This document shows, piece after piece, positions 5,454 through 6,452 of a DNA stretch of 6,452 nt (positions are counted from its first letter, which is position 1; the number at the start of each line of letters is the position of its first letter). Where the stretch lies: NCBI GenBank assembly GCA_964236535.1, contig CAXSEF010000138.1:1-6452 (forward strand), written 5' to 3'. This DNA is from CAXSEF01 sp964236535 (GTDB lineage: Bacteria; Pseudomonadota; Alphaproteobacteria; Acetobacterales; Acetobacteraceae). Under the pieces are notes generated by a model that had not been told where the DNA came from, did no database searches, and saw nothing but the letters and a program-made list of their open reading frames with translations. The position numbers and the translations under genes were made by a program.

Positions 5454-6365
5454 ATGTCGTCGGAGACTTCCATGGCGCTGCTTCCTTTTGACAACCGCGA
5501 CGGGCGGATCTGGTGGGACGGCCAGATGATCGACTGGAACGACGCCCGGCTCCACGTCCTCAGCCACGGCCTGCACTACGCCAGCGCGGTGTTCGAGGGC
5601 GAGCGCGCCTATTCCGGCCGCATCTTCAAGCTGCGCGAGCACACCGACCGCCTCATCGCCTCGGGCCGCATCCTCGGCTTCGAGATCCCGTTCGGCGCCG
5701 ACGCCATCGACGCCGCCTGCATCGAGGCGCTCGCCGCCAACAACCTGACCGACGGCTACATCCGTCCGCTCGCCTGGCGCGGCTCCGAGCAGCTCTCCAT
5801 CTCGGCGCAGCACACCACCATCCACCTGATGGTCGCCTGCTGGGCCTGGCCCAACTTCTTCGGCGCCGACCGCATGAAGGGCGTCCGCCTCGGCATGGCC
5901 ACCTGGCGCCGCCCCCACCCGCAGACCGCGCCCACCGCCGCCAAGGCCGCCGGCCTCTACATGACCAGCACCCTCTCCAAGCACGAAGCCGAGACCGCCG
6001 GATACGACGACGCCCTGATGCTCGACTGGCGCGGCCAGGTCTCCGAGGCCACCGGCGCCAACATCTTCTTCGTCATCGACGGCGCCCTGCACACCCCGAT
6101 CCCGGACTGCTTCCTCGACGGCATCACCCGGCGCACCGTCATGGATCTCGCCCGCCGCCGCGGCCTGCAGGTCATCGAGCGCGTCATCATGCCCGACGAG
6201 ATGTCCCAGGCGAACGAGGTCTTTCTCGTCGGCACCGCCGCCGAAGTGACCCCGGTGCGCGAGATCGACGGGCGGCACTACGCGCCCGGCGAGATCACCC
6301 TCACCCTGTTCGCCGACTACGAGGCCCTGGTGCACCAGGCGCCGGCGGCCGCGAAGGCGGCGTGA
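5454..6365 (+). CDS. ilvE: Branched-chain amino acid aminotransferase (PLP class IV)
   Basis: The product is 303 aa, close to the usual size of this enzyme. It should interconvert leucine, isoleucine and valine with their 2-oxo acids using glutamate/2-oxoglutarate and pyridoxal phosphate in the cytoplasm. The sequence opens with RIWWDGQMIDW and the family block HVLSHGLHYASAVFEGERAY (34-53). Other marks are GYIRPLAWRG (101-110), the likely PLP-binding Lys164 in TAAKAAGLYM, the SEATGANIF block with conserved Glu198, and the phosphate-binding DGITRRTV. The C-terminal VFLVGTAAEVTPVREIDGR is also typical. The start at 5454 has AAGG at 5443-5446; ATG 5472, preceded by GGAG (5462-5465), is an equally good alternative and gives 297 aa starting MALLPFDNRDG, which fits homologues I recall. 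It is divergent from the MarR regulator. D-amino acid aminotransferase and ADC lyase share the fold, but these motifs favour the branched-chain enzyme. Confidence 0.93.
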   Translation: MSSETSMALLPFDNRDGRIWWDGQMIDWNDARLHVLSHGLHYASAVFEGERAYSGRIFKLREHTDRLIASGRILGFEIPFGADAIDAACIEALAANNLTDGYIRPLAWRGSEQLSISAQHTTIHLMVACWAWPNFFGADRMKGVRLGMATWRRPHPQTAPTAAKAAGLYMTSTLSKHEAETAGYDDALMLDWRGQVSEATGANIFFVIDGALHTPIPDCFLDGITRRTVMDLARRRGLQVIERVIMPDEMSQANEVFLVGTAAEVTPVREIDGRHYAPGEITLTLFADYEALVHQAPAAAKAA

Positions 6366-6370
6366 CGCCG

Positions 6371-6440
6371 GCAGGGCCGGGCTCTGCCCGACCCGCGAGG
6401 GCTTGTCCTTCAGGCATGGTGCCCTTTGATCCCGTGCCTT
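6371..6440 (+). repeat. Hairpins after the aminotransferase gene, relative of the intergenic repeat
   Basis: GGGCCGGGC (6374-6382) pairs with GCCCGACCC (6386-6394) around a TCT loop at 8 of 9 positions; the GGCTCTGCC core is the same as in repeat copies 1 and 2. A second small hairpin, GGCA-TGG-TGCC (6413-6423), is followed by CCTTTGATCCC, close to the CCTTTGGAATCC of hairpin 2. The element starts five bases after the aminotransferase stop, so it may also serve as its 3' end structure, though no T-tract is present. Confidence 0.45.
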
Positions 6441-6452
6441 GAGTGTGGGCGG

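Noticed and set aside
5436..6335. 299-codon minus-strand open frame opposite the aminotransferase
   Set aside because: It is a Gly/Val/Ala/Asp/His-rich mirror of the aminotransferase codons, whose plus-strand product matches the family along its whole length.
261..6440. CRISPR array from the recurring GC-rich palindromes
   Set aside because: Copies are hundreds of bases to kilobases apart, differ in length and sequence, and no regular short spacer pattern or cas gene exists.

Overview
The window is GC-rich (third codon positions overwhelmingly G or C) and gene-dense. It most resembles an alphaproteobacterium of the Rhodospirillales/Acetobacteraceae type. This rests on the alphaproteobacterial phasin, the style of the branched-chain aminotransferase, the short XRE regulator opening with 'IDVYVGQRL', and intergenic palindromes of the 'GGCTCTGCC...CCTTTGGAATCC' kind. 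The assignment is from recognition, not from a search.

Layout: (1) 2-121, the C-terminal end of an unidentified gene. (2) 122-555, a gap holding a 140-bp structured repeat. (3) 556-1095, a phasin for polyhydroxyalkanoate granules. (4) 1096-1466, a gap with a 21-codon signal-peptide-like stub and a second copy of the repeat. (5) 1467-2873 and 3074-3769 on the minus strand, an EnvZ-type sensor kinase and its OmpR-type response regulator, separated by 200 bp that contains a decayed repeat. (6) 3770-4013, a divergent control region with two dyads in an AT-rich patch. (7) 4014-4274, a small XRE regulator. (8) 4275-4777, a gap with a possible gene remnant and another decayed repeat. (9) 4778-5371 on the minus strand, a MarR-family regulator, divergent from (10) 5454-6365, a class IV branched-chain amino acid aminotransferase. 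(11) 6366-6452, hairpins resembling the same repeat family.

How the genes may work together: the MarR regulator, the OmpR-type regulator, the kinase and the aminotransferase resemble a neighbourhood I recall from alphaproteobacteria, where a MarR gene (petP-like) and an OmpR gene (petR-like) lie close together. Here the XRE gene and repeat-rich spacers lie between the two parts. The phasin is functionally separate and belongs to carbon storage.

The most interesting non-coding signal is the intergenic repeat. Two well-preserved copies (261-400 and 1291-1427) can each fold into an outer stem enclosing three short hairpins with three-base loops. Differences between the copies preserve base pairing at two positions (A-T to G-C, and A-T to G-T). 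Weaker relatives lie in three other gaps, all on the same strand, and are absent from both divergent promoter regions. I see no CRISPR array, tRNA, rRNA, transposase gene or complete novel multi-gene system.
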